Of a stretch of 9,338 bases of DNA, positions 1-6,860 are shown piece after piece (position 1 is the stretch's first letter; the number at the start of each line of letters is the position of its first letter). Source of the DNA: an uncultured Collinsella sp. (GTDB taxonomy: Bacteria > Actinomycetota > Coriobacteriia > Coriobacteriales > Coriobacteriaceae); assembly GCA_900554585.1 (NCBI GenBank), contig USHS01000033.1:1-9338 (forward strand). The letters are read 5' to 3'. The notes under the pieces were generated by a model, which did no database searches, had not been told where the DNA came from, and saw only the letters and a list, made by a program, of their open reading frames with translations. Made by a program: the position numbers and the translations under genes.

Positions 1-39
1 GGCGGTTACGTAGGCGGAAAAATGCCCGCTTGGATAAAC

Positions 40-1170
40 CTAGGCGCGGTGCCAGTCGGTCAGGCAGGCATCGAGGGAGGCGATGAGCGCATCCTTGTCC
101 ATGTGACGGCCGATGATGCACAGGCTTGTCATGCGGTCGCCCGTCTCGTCGTCCCAAATCTGCATGATCTCGGGGTTCTCGTCGATGATCTTCTGCTTCT
201 CGCCCTCGGGCGCGGAGTCAACGAACAGACCGTTCTCCATCAGGCGCATCTGGTGGCCGGCCTGCTCGAACATGTAGCACATGTCCGGATCGCCGGTCTG
301 CCACAGCGGACCCTTGACGCGGATGACCTCGTCGGGCCACTCCTGCTCAACAAAATCGGTGAACTTCTGCAGGTTAAACGGCTTGCGGCGCGAGTACACA
401 AAGGTCTCGATGTCGTACTCGAGCACTTCGGGGTCGTCGTGCTCCTCGGGATGCTCCATGGCCTCGATCCAGGCGGCGGAGTTGTAGGCGCGCATAAAGT
501 CGAAGCGGTCGGTATCGAGTAGCTCCTCCATGGGGACCTCGCCGTTTTGGGCCTCGACGATCACGGCGTCCTTCTGCAGGCTGCGCACGATGGCCTTGAG
601 CTCGGCGATCTGCTCGGGCGTCACGGTATCGGTCTTGTTAAGGATCAGCGTGGAGCAGAACTCGATTTGCTGGATGAGCAGGCTTTCGATGTCGTCCTCG
701 TCGATATCCTCGGCCAGCAGGTCGCGACCGCCGTTGAACTCGTCGTACATGCGGGCGCAGTCGACCACGGCCACGATGTTGTCGAGCGCGAGCTTGGGCT
801 CGCCGCCCACCTTGGCCTCGTCGCAGAAGCTCGAGATGGTGTAGGCGATGGGGATAGGCTCGCAAATGCCCGATGCCTCGATGATGATGTAGTCGAACTT
901 GCCCGAATCGGCAATGCCCTGCAGCTGGTTGGCCAGGTCGTCCGAAAGCGTGCAGCAGATGCAGCCGTTGGTGAGCGGGATGAGGTCGTCGGTCTCGGAA
1001 AGGCCTCCGTCGGCGATAAGGCTGGCGTCGACATTGATCTCGCCGATATCGTTGACGATCACGGCGGCGCGGATGCCGCCGTCGTTAGCGAGGATGTGGT
1101 TGAGCAGCGTGGTCTTGCCGGCACCGAGGTATCCGGTAAGCATGATGATCTTCACGGGTTTGTTGGGCAT
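40..1170 (-). CDS. COG0523 (CobW/YjiA/ZNG1-type) GTPase, putative metal chaperone
   Basis: A 376-residue P-loop GTPase of the G3E family. Visible motifs are a Walker A at residues 13-21 (GYLGAGKTT), the family's metal-binding CxCC motif at 70-73 (CICC), a switch-like EASG at 98-101 and the guanine-specificity motif NKTD at 178-181. The C-terminal third, from about 250, matches the CobW_C domain with a late IIGRHMDKD stretch. Family members hand Zn, Co or other metals to client proteins or act in metal homeostasis; the metal here cannot be told from sequence, and there is no long His-rich loop (only a short acidic HPEEHDDPE patch near 240). The start at 1170 is preferred over an in-frame ATG at 1191, because an AAAGGAGGG site lies just before it and none precedes the longer form. 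It is the last gene of the leftward group, about 86 bases after the ArsC-like gene, and may have its own promoter. No Zur-type operator was recognised. Confidence 0.9.
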   Translation of the reverse strand: MPNKPVKIIMLTGYLGAGKTTLLNHILANDGGIRAAVIVNDIGEINVDASLIADGGLSETDDLIPLTNGCICCTLSDDLANQLQGIADSGKFDYIIIEASGICEPIPIAYTISSFCDEAKVGGEPKLALDNIVAVVDCARMYDEFNGGRDLLAEDIDEDDIESLLIQQIEFCSTLILNKTDTVTPEQIAELKAIVRSLQKDAVIVEAQNGEVPMEELLDTDRFDFMRAYNSAAWIEAMEHPEEHDDPEVLEYDIETFVYSRRKPFNLQKFTDFVEQEWPDEVIRVKGPLWQTGDPDMCYMFEQAGHQMRLMENGLFVDSAPEGEKQKIIDENPEIMQIWDDETGDRMTSLCIIGRHMDKDALIASLDACLTDWHRA

Positions 1171-1173
1171 GTG

Positions 1174-1182
1174 CCCTCCTTT
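1174..1182 (-). promoter_or_regulatory. Ribosome binding site that sets the GTPase start
   Basis: AAAGGAGGG on the minus strand, ending 3 bases before the ATG at 1170. This site lies inside the longer reading frame that begins at 1191, so it argues that translation starts at 1170 and that the first seven codons of the longer form are untranslated leader. Confidence 0.75.
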
Positions 1183-1256
1183 GTTAGACATGGCTTACAG
1201 TTGAATCTTATGCCAAACGCCTGCTCTTATACCCACGCGCCGGCAAATAACACAGG

Positions 1257-1598
1257 CTACTCCCAGGCTCCCCATACATCGGGGCAATAACCGACGGTGG
1301 CCTTTTTGCCGTTGCGTACGATGGGCTCGGCCAGAACCTGCTGGTTTTCGAGCAGTTTATCGAAGCGCTGACTGGGGGTGAGGTGCTGGATGAGCGCGAG
1401 CGTCTCCTCGTCCTTGGCCTTGGGGTTGAGCAGCTTGTCGATGCCGCCGACCGCCTGCATCACGCTCGTGAGCTCGCCCTTGCTCATCTCCTTTTCCTTA
1501 AGGTCAATAAACTGCACCTTAATGCGACGCTCTTTGAAGAAACGCTGTGCTTTCTTGGTATCGAACGACTTCTTAGTCCCGAAGATTTGAATATTCAT
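1257..1598 (-). CDS. ArsC/Spx-family thioredoxin-fold protein lacking the catalytic Cys
   Basis: A 113-residue protein of normal length for the ArsC/Spx/YffB family. The N-terminus IQIFGTKKSFDTKKAQRFF aligns with the family's opening strand and active-site loop (compare YGxxxCxTxKKA), followed by FIDLKEKEMSKGEL, a KLLNP segment, and a C-terminal EPIVRNGKKATVGY segment that fits the usual proline-containing substrate loop. The position normally held by the catalytic cysteine is Ser11, and no CxxC is present; the only cysteine is near the end (GYCPDVW). Arsenate reduction by the standard mechanism is therefore unlikely. It may be a regulator in the style of Spx or a redox-dead relative, but nothing shows which. 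The gene begins 12 bases after the flavoprotein gene stops, so the two are probably cotranscribed; the ribosome site (GCGGGG) is weak. Confidence 0.8.
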   Translation of the reverse strand: MNIQIFGTKKSFDTKKAQRFFKERRIKVQFIDLKEKEMSKGELTSVMQAVGGIDKLLNPKAKDEETLALIQHLTPSQRFDKLLENQQVLAEPIVRNGKKATVGYCPDVWGAWE

Positions 1599-1610
1599 GG
1601 CCCCGCCGCT

Positions 1611-2234
1611 CTATCGAATGAAGTTGGTCGTTGCGCGATCTGCCTCGGGCGCGTTGATGCCGGCGGCCTGTCCCGCCTCGATGCAGCGCAGGAGCCAGGC
1701 CATGTTTTTGCCGATGTTTCGCATGGTGGCAAGGCCTTCGGCATCCCCATCGGCGTCGCCGGGCACGCGGCCAAACACGTTGTTACAGTAGGTGGAAGCA
1801 ACCACGGGCATTTGCTTAATGGTGAAGTACTTGTTGAGTACATCGAACGTGGTCGACGTGCCGCCGCGCCGGGCGACGGCGACCGCGGCGCCGGGCTTGT
1901 GCTCAAAGGCATGCCCGCCTGCATAGAAGGCGCGATCGAGGGCTGAGAGGATGCGTCCGCTGGGATGCGCATAGTAGACGGGGGAGCCAAAGACAAAGCC
2001 ATCTGCCTGCTCGGCGGCAGCGATGAGCTCGTTCACCACGTCATCGTCAAAGGTGCAGCGACCGCCAAGTTTGCCACACTGGCCGCAACCGATGCAATCG
2101 CGAATGGGCTTGGCGCCCAGCTGAAACACTTCGGTATCAATGCCTTCGGTATTGAGCTGCTCGGCGACTTCGGCGAGCGCGCGGGCGGTGTTGCCGTTTG
2201 CCTTGGGACTGCCATTGACCAAAAGAACCTTCAT
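1611..2234 (-). CDS. Flavodoxin-fold iron-sulfur flavoprotein / NAD(P)H-dependent FMN reductase family
   Basis: A 207-residue protein of the NADPH-dependent FMN reductase-like group (flavodoxin fold). It opens with MKVLLVNGSPKANGNT, the strand and phosphate loop that binds FMN, and has the family's FGSPVYYAHPSGRILSALDR segment near residues 85-105. Four cysteines at 47, 50, 53 and 60 (C-x2-C-x2-C-x6-C) fit the compact cluster motif of archaeal-type iron-sulfur flavoproteins, which carry a 4Fe-4S cluster near FMN and pass electrons from ferredoxin or similar donors; the substrate is unknown. The longer start, a GTG at 2237, lies only 3 bases from the GAGGGAG ribosome site, so the ATG at 2234 (6 bases) is preferred. 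It heads a probable two- or three-gene unit with the ArsC-like and GTPase genes. Such proteins are common in anaerobes, which fits a gut anaerobe. Confidence 0.88.
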   Translation of the reverse strand: MKVLLVNGSPKANGNTARALAEVAEQLNTEGIDTEVFQLGAKPIRDCIGCGQCGKLGGRCTFDDDVVNELIAAAEQADGFVFGSPVYYAHPSGRILSALDRAFYAGGHAFEHKPGAAVAVARRGGTSTTFDVLNKYFTIKQMPVVASTYCNNVFGRVPGDADGDAEGLATMRNIGKNMAWLLRCIEAGQAAGINAPEADRATTNFIR

Positions 2235-2243
2235 CACAAACTC

Positions 2244-2271
2244 CCTCTGCTGTTGGTGACTTCTGCAGAGG
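2244..2271. repeat. Inverted repeat overlapping the flavoprotein ribosome site
   Basis: Perfect 7-bp arms, CCTCTGC (2244-2250) and GCAGAGG (2265-2271), separated by 14 bases. On the minus strand the second arm contains the AGAGG part of the Shine-Dalgarno sequence of the flavoprotein gene, so a transcript starting upstream could fold and hide it. If the nearby -10 element is used instead, most of the first arm would lie at or before the transcript start, and the repeat would act as DNA. Confidence 0.5.
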
Positions 2272-2277
2272 ATTATC
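2272..2277 (-). promoter_or_regulatory. Possible extended -10 element for the flavoprotein gene
   Basis: The minus strand reads TGCGATAAT, a TGn extension with a 5/6 match to TATAAT, about 38 bases before the flavoprotein ATG. No good -35 hexamer lies 16-18 bases upstream, which extended -10 promoters can tolerate. It sits in the 74-base gap after the GGDEF gene, where no U-tailed terminator is seen, so read-through from upstream is also possible. Confidence 0.35.
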
Positions 2278-2308
2278 GCACGATGGGGGAGGCGGTGCGG
2301 GCGCGGTG

Positions 2309-3838
2309 CTAATCCAGTTTGGTACCTGGAACCTGCACGGCTTTACCGAGCAACGCTTTGAGCTCGTTCAAAATGGAAACGGGCTGTCGATCGACAGCGT
2401 CCAGATGAAGCGTCGCCACACGAATGGGCGGCTGATATTCAAGCGAGCCGATGAGCACGGGAGAACCCAGGAACCGCTCGATTTCGTCTGCGATCGCGTC
2501 GGTCTCTTCGGGGTCAAAGTCGTCGAAAAGCGCCACGAATGTCGGCCCCGTCGAGCGGAACAGGCGACCCTTGCCGCGCGAACATTCCATAAGGCAGGCG
2601 GCGCTTTCGGCGAGCACGCGGTCGCCTGCATCAAATCCAAAGCGGGCATTGACCTCCGCGATATCGTCAACCTTAACGGCAATAAAGCCTGCCTCGCGCG
2701 CCACGCGGCGCATTTCGCCAATGGCGTTGACCAGGGCGTGAATATCGCCCAGGCCCGTCACCGAGTCGGTCGTATCCGCTAGGCTTCGGTTGATGATGAT
2801 GCCCACATACATGCTGGGCTCGGTATCGGTGCCGTCCAAGCGGTAACCCGTGCAGTCGCAAAGCGCGTATGCTCCGGTGGCATCCATTACGCGATACTGC
2901 ATGTAGTGGAAGTGCCACGTGCCGTTTATCACCATGTCGAGCTCGGCGCGTACGTTGTCGCGGTCCTCGGGATGAACGCGGGCGAGCCACATGTCGACCG
3001 AGTTAAAAGGGTGCTGGGAGGGCAGGTCAAAATCGCGCACGGCGTTAACCGACCATTGCGATTCGCCCGTATCGAGGTTAAGGATGAACGGATAGCGCGT
3101 CTCGGAGCTCATGGAGATTGCTTGGAACACCCGGTCGTTGCAGGGAAGCTGATCGACGATTGGGCGTTGTGGTGCGTCATTGTCTTTCGGTTGCTGTACA
3201 CGACGCATAAGCTTATAGCGATACATCTTGCGATCGGCATCCATCGTCATCTGGCGACGCGTGTCGCCGGCAAGTGGATCGACGCGCGAGCAGCCAAAGC
3301 TAAAGCTGGCGATCATGGGCGCCTTGCCACCTGAGCTCGCCTCGATCAGCCCGGCACGCACCTGCTCCAAGCGCTGCTCGAGTTCAGTCTCGTTTGCGGA
3401 GAGCGAGATAAGCACAAACTCGTCTCCACCGATGCGGAACAGCATCTCATTGTGCTCCATGGTTTCGGAGAGCGTGCGGCAGATGCTCAGAATATAGCGA
3501 TTGCCTTCGGCGTGGCCAAACCTATCATTGCAATGCTTGAGATGGTCGATGTCAATATAGGCGCAGGTGAAGGGATCGCCTTTGCGCCAGAGCTGCTCGA
3601 CGTGACGGTCGAGTCCGCTGCGGTTGCCCAAGTTGGTGAGCGGGTCGATATAGGCGTTGCGCTCAAGCAGCTGGCGCTCTTGTTGCAGGATAGCATGCGT
3701 CTTTTGCAGTTGCTCACCAACGGCGCGTAGCTCAGCAGGCAGCGCGGCAACATCGAGTTCGGCGGTCGAGATGCCATTCGCAAGTCGCTGAAGATAGGCA
3801 ATAATCGATTGCTCGCCCATGCGGTACGACTCGTTCAT
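2309..3838 (-). CDS. GGDEF - PAS - degenerate GGDEF signalling protein
   Basis: A 509-residue cytoplasmic protein with no membrane segment. Residues 35-62 form an amphipathic, Gln/Glu-rich helix typical of the linker feeding a GGDEF domain. GGDEF domain 1 spans about 63-212, with DPLTNLGNR at 65-73, metal Asp96 in YIDIDHLK, and the signature RIGGDEF at 135-141. Residues 249-352 are a PAS_3-like fold (ending near VGIIIN) with the characteristic VHPEDR. A second GGDEF fold, about 357-465, begins DSVTGLG but has RSTGPTF where the signature should be, so it is catalytically dead. The expected activity is diguanylate or related dinucleotide cyclase. Asn113 replaces the Asp that reads guanine in PleD, and the inhibitory RxxD is absent. 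The start at 3838 is set by AAGGAGG at 9 bases; an upstream TTG in frame at 3865 would place this site inside the gene. It is a paralogue of the first half of the 905-residue protein upstream. Confidence 0.9.
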   Translation of the reverse strand: MNESYRMGEQSIIAYLQRLANGISTAELDVAALPAELRAVGEQLQKTHAILQQERQLLERNAYIDPLTNLGNRSGLDRHVEQLWRKGDPFTCAYIDIDHLKHCNDRFGHAEGNRYILSICRTLSETMEHNEMLFRIGGDEFVLISLSANETELEQRLEQVRAGLIEASSGGKAPMIASFSFGCSRVDPLAGDTRRQMTMDADRKMYRYKLMRRVQQPKDNDAPQRPIVDQLPCNDRVFQAISMSSETRYPFILNLDTGESQWSVNAVRDFDLPSQHPFNSVDMWLARVHPEDRDNVRAELDMVINGTWHFHYMQYRVMDATGAYALCDCTGYRLDGTDTEPSMYVGIIINRSLADTTDSVTGLGDIHALVNAIGEMRRVAREAGFIAVKVDDIAEVNARFGFDAGDRVLAESAACLMECSRGKGRLFRSTGPTFVALFDDFDPEETDAIADEIERFLGSPVLIGSLEYQPPIRVATLHLDAVDRQPVSILNELKALLGKAVQVPGTKLD

Positions 3839-3847
3839 GATGGATAA

Positions 3848-3854
3848 CCTCCTT
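3848..3854 (-). promoter_or_regulatory. Ribosome binding site that sets the start of the shorter GGDEF gene
   Basis: AAGGAGG on the minus strand, 9 bases before the ATG at 3838. It falls within the longer frame opening with TTG at 3865, so it decides in favour of the 509-residue form. Confidence 0.8.
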
Positions 3855-3873
3855 GGGCGGAACAACGGTTTGT

Positions 3874-3879
3874 ATCATA
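3874..3879 (-). promoter_or_regulatory. Possible -10 element for the shorter GGDEF gene
   Basis: TATGAT on the minus strand, a 5/6 match to TATAAT, would give a leader of roughly 30 bases before the ATG at 3838. The -35 region 17 bases upstream is poor (CCCAAT). The right-hand end of the inverted repeat at 3877-3907 overlaps this hexamer, so a protein bound there would block it. Cotranscription from the upstream gene, whose stop is 127 bases away, is the alternative. Confidence 0.35.
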
Positions 3880-3907
3880 TCCCCAATTCGGCTTGGATTG
3901 GGGATAT
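3877..3907. repeat. Perfect 11-bp inverted repeat between the two GGDEF genes
   Basis: The arms are ATATCCCCAAT (3877-3887) and ATTGGGGATAT (3897-3907), spaced by 9 bases, perfect over all 11 pairs. It lies in the 127-base gap between the EAL-containing gene and its paralogue. No run of T follows on the minus strand, so a standard terminator is unlikely; an operator or a processing/stabilising RNA hairpin fits better. A smaller GGGG/CCCC hairpin sits nearby at 3920-3934. Confidence 0.7.
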
Positions 3908-3965
3908 AAGTTAGCCAATGGGGACAAATGCCCCCTTCGACGGTGGCGTTTTGCGCGCGAGCGTA

Positions 3966-6683
3966 TCAGTTATTATTGCCGCCATCGAGCAATGCCTCAA
4001 AATCCTTCGCCGGCATGGGGCGGTAGTAGAGGAAGCCCTGAGCGTAGCGGGCGCCCATGTGGCGTAGCATGTTCGCCTGCTCATCTGTCTCGACGCCTTC
4101 GATTACAATGGGCAGATGGAGCGACTGCGCCATCTCGAGCATCGATGACACGATCTGCGCGCTGCGGCCTTGATCGCGGTCGGTGGGCACAAAGGTGCGG
4201 TCGAGCTTGATGACGTCGACGTTGACGTTCTTGAGCATCGCGAGCGTGGACTGACCGGTGCCAAAATCGTCCATATAGGTCGAGAAGCCGCGGGTGTGCA
4301 AGTCGGCTGTCAGTTTGTCCACGGCTTCGGACTCTCCCGTATAAGCCGTCTCGGTGATCTCGATGCGCATGAGCTCGGGCGGCAGGTTGTATTGGGCGGC
4401 GAGCGATCCCATATGCTCGGCAACGTCGCAGGCAAGAATGTCCACGCGAGACACATTAAGCGAGACCGGAACCACGCGAAGACCGCGATCGAGACGCTCG
4501 CGAAGCCATATGGCGACACCCTGCCAAATGTACTTGTCGAGCGTCACCACAAAGCCGCTTTCCTCGAGTGCGGGGATAAACGTTGCGGGCGAAATGAGAG
4601 AGCCGTCCTTGTCAATCCAGCGCGTAAGTGCCTCGGCGCCAATGATCTCGCCGGTTTCCATATCGACCTGGGGCTGCAGGTAGTACGTGATGCGGCCATT
4701 TGAGAGCGCGTACTGGAACTCGGTCAGCGTGCGGTGGAACGCAATCTCGTGTTCATATTCTTCGGGGCGGAAAATAGCAATGCGCTCCTTGAAGTCGTTT
4801 TTGGCGCGTCGATTGGTAAACATGGCCTTTGCCTGCGCATCGATGGTGATCTCCTCATTGGAGTCGATGGGGTAAATGCCCATGGACGGCCAAAAACCTA
4901 CGCCGTCATCATGCCTGGCTACTGCCTCGCGAACGCGGTTGTAGATTTGATGGACGGTGATGTGCTTAAAGGGGATGAGTACGCAAAAGTCATCTTGGCC
5001 CCAGTACCCTGCGACGCCCATATCGGCATTCTCGATGTCCTTGAGGACCGTGCCCACATCGGCGAGTACGCGGTCGCCCTCGGCCTGGCCGTGCCATTCA
5101 TTAAACAGGCGCATGTGACCCATGTCGACGGTGGCGATGCACCAGGTGTCGTCGCGCCTTGCCTCGAGAAATGCGTTGGCGCGCCGCATAAACTCGCTGG
5201 GTCGATAGAGGCCCGTGAGCGAGTCGATACGTTCGGCGATGGCGCTTTTGCGCTCCGCCTCGGGTATGGGGAGGCTGTCGTTGGGAACAAGCCCGCCGGC
5301 CGTGCGAAGGCGACGGTCGAGTTCGCCTAAAACGGCGGTCGCTTGATGGGTTAACTGCTCGTAAAAGGCCGGGACGACAAGGCAGACGGGAGTAATGGTG
5401 TCGCCCGCGATTTGAACAGGAGCGAAAACAGCCTCTTTAAGGTGGCGGGTCAGCTGCTCGAATGCCTCGTGGTCCAAATCGTTGCTGAGCACGACGAACT
5501 GGACGCTTCGTGAACGGAAGACCCGGCTTCTGCCGCGGGTGATCGACAGCATGCGGCCTGCGTATTCGGCAAGCATGCTGTCGACAGCCTCGGCCCCGTA
5601 GAGCTCGTTGAGATTCGCCGTGCCACGAATGCGCACCGCTATAAGCCCCGTCTCGCAGCGGTCGCGACGGCAGGCATCGATAGCGTTGACCAGCATGCGC
5701 TGCGTTCCGAGGCCTGTGGCGGCGTCGACGGTTTCGGCAAGCGAGTGGTTGACGAGTTCGCCGACATAGAGCGAGGGGACATTTCCGTCGCCGTCGATGC
5801 GAAACCCGCGAGCACGGCAGAGAACGTAGTCACCCGCGGCATTGCGCATGCGGTACTGCATGACGCGGCGGTGTTTGGAGCCGTTAAAGATCTGGTTGAT
5901 GTCGTTGGCGTAGGCCTCGAGGTCATCGGGATGGACGCGCGTCTTCCAGAAATCGCGGCAGCTGTCTATGTGCTCCGAAGGAAGACCGAGATCGCGCAAG
6001 GCACCTTGCGACCAAAGGGTGCGGTCCTTGTCCAAGTTCTCGATAAAGAAATAACGGCCCTCGTTGAGCATCGAAAAAGCGTCGAAAATACGATCGCTTA
6101 TTTCGAAGTCGTCGGCGTGGACTTGCGTAATATTGCGCCGATCGAGGTGCATGGCATGACGTAGCTTGTAGTCGTACATGCGATGGTCGGCATCGAGTGT
6201 CATGCGATTGGAGGCTTCGCCCAGGGCGGGGTCGGCGTGTGCCACTCCGTAGCTAAACGAGTGGGGCATCTCGGAATCGTTGTTTTTGAGCAGGATCGTT
6301 CGGCAGTGTTCCAGACGTTCGGCGAGGTCGTCCTCGGTCGCAATCGTAGATAGGATGGCAAACTCGTCGCCGCCTATGCGAAACGCCGCCTCGTCCACTT
6401 TCATATACAGTTTGAGATAGAGGCTTACCTGCAAGATATAGCGGTTGCCCTCGTCATGCCCAAAGACGTCGTTGCAGTGCTTGAGATTGTCGATATCGAT
6501 GAACGCCATGGTAACGGGGGCGTCCTGCTCCCAGAGCTCCTCGAGGGAACGGGCAAAGCCGCCACGGTTGCCAAGCCCGGTAAGCTGGTCGGTAAAGGCG
6601 GTCCTGATCAGATCCTCCTGACGCTCGAGAAGGTCACGGACGGTCTTTTCGAGCGTTTCGGTGTAATTGCTGACAGTATCCAT
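3966..6683 (-). CDS. GGDEF - PAS - degenerate GGDEF - degenerate GGDEF - EAL protein
   Basis: A 905-residue soluble protein. A short N-terminal helix (8-28) leads into GGDEF domain 1 (about 29-176; metal Asp63, RIGGDEF at 102-108). A PAS_3-like domain follows at about 208-313 (VHPDD near 250), then a GGDEF fold at 320-430 with RSRSVQF in place of the signature, a third at 487-638 with WGQDDF at 561-566, and an EAL domain at 645-898. The EAL site looks complete: EAL 684-686, Asn743, Glu775, Asp805/Asp806 in DDFGTG, Lys826, Glu862 and Gln882. It should therefore hydrolyse c-di-GMP or a relative, while domain 1 may synthesise one. Asn80 sits where PleD has guanine-reading Asp344, and the inhibitory site reads KVDE, not RxxD. 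Residues 1-470 are paralogous to the downstream 509-residue protein. An in-frame TAG two codons before the ATG makes this the first possible ATG start; its ribosome site is weak (AGAAAG, about 12 bases away). Confidence 0.92.
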   Translation of the reverse strand: MDTVSNYTETLEKTVRDLLERQEDLIRTAFTDQLTGLGNRGGFARSLEELWEQDAPVTMAFIDIDNLKHCNDVFGHDEGNRYILQVSLYLKLYMKVDEAAFRIGGDEFAILSTIATEDDLAERLEHCRTILLKNNDSEMPHSFSYGVAHADPALGEASNRMTLDADHRMYDYKLRHAMHLDRRNITQVHADDFEISDRIFDAFSMLNEGRYFFIENLDKDRTLWSQGALRDLGLPSEHIDSCRDFWKTRVHPDDLEAYANDINQIFNGSKHRRVMQYRMRNAAGDYVLCRARGFRIDGDGNVPSLYVGELVNHSLAETVDAATGLGTQRMLVNAIDACRRDRCETGLIAVRIRGTANLNELYGAEAVDSMLAEYAGRMLSITRGRSRVFRSRSVQFVVLSNDLDHEAFEQLTRHLKEAVFAPVQIAGDTITPVCLVVPAFYEQLTHQATAVLGELDRRLRTAGGLVPNDSLPIPEAERKSAIAERIDSLTGLYRPSEFMRRANAFLEARRDDTWCIATVDMGHMRLFNEWHGQAEGDRVLADVGTVLKDIENADMGVAGYWGQDDFCVLIPFKHITVHQIYNRVREAVARHDDGVGFWPSMGIYPIDSNEEITIDAQAKAMFTNRRAKNDFKERIAIFRPEEYEHEIAFHRTLTEFQYALSNGRITYYLQPQVDMETGEIIGAEALTRWIDKDGSLISPATFIPALEESGFVVTLDKYIWQGVAIWLRERLDRGLRVVPVSLNVSRVDILACDVAEHMGSLAAQYNLPPELMRIEITETAYTGESEAVDKLTADLHTRGFSTYMDDFGTGQSTLAMLKNVNVDVIKLDRTFVPTDRDQGRSAQIVSSMLEMAQSLHLPIVIEGVETDEQANMLRHMGARYAQGFLYYRPMPAKDFEALLDGGNNN

Positions 6684-6737
6684 GTTCTAAGCGGCTTTCT
6701 GAAGTCGGAGCGGATTGCGTCGGGCGAGCTCGTTGTG

Positions 6738-6769
6738 TACACGCATCGTTGCTCAGCGTTTTGCGTGTA
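6738..6769. repeat. Inverted repeat in the probable leader of the GGDEF/EAL gene
   Basis: Perfect 8-bp arms TACACGCA (6738-6745) and TGCGTGTA (6762-6769) enclose a 16-base loop in which a short further helix (CG and wobble pairs) can form. It lies about 55 to 86 bases before the GGDEF/EAL start codon, which has a weak ribosome site. No T-run follows on the minus strand. Confidence 0.5.
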
Positions 6770-6860
6770 TCCAGGCCCCCGCCTTGCTGCGTTGTTGGGT
6801 TACTTTGCCGGCTAATGTTCGCTGTTGATAACTGCTGAGTAGTATAAACAACAGTGCAAA

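Noticed and set aside
1..39. Possible terminator after the GTPase gene (GCGG/CCGC around a T-rich loop)
   Set aside because: Only four base pairs, with the T-run inside the loop and not after the stem.
1192..1256. Promoter in front of the GTPase gene (TATAAG and CATAAG on the minus strand)
   Set aside because: No -35 box at a usable distance for either hexamer; read-through from the gene before is equally likely.
547..1290. 247-codon open frame on the plus strand opposite the GTPase gene
   Set aside because: The composition is Val/Asp/Gly/Leu-rich, as expected from the antisense of a GTPase gene, and it runs over the intergenic gap into the next gene.
2306..2782. 158-codon plus-strand frame opposite the GGDEF gene end
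   Set aside because: Antisense to the degenerate GGDEF domain; no motif, and no ribosome site was identified.
6684..6860. c-di-GMP (GEMM-type) riboswitch in the leader of the GGDEF/EAL gene
   Set aside because: Short pieces such as GGCAAAG and ACGCAGCAAGGC recall the motif, but they are not in the right order or spacing, and the tetraloop-receptor pattern is not seen.
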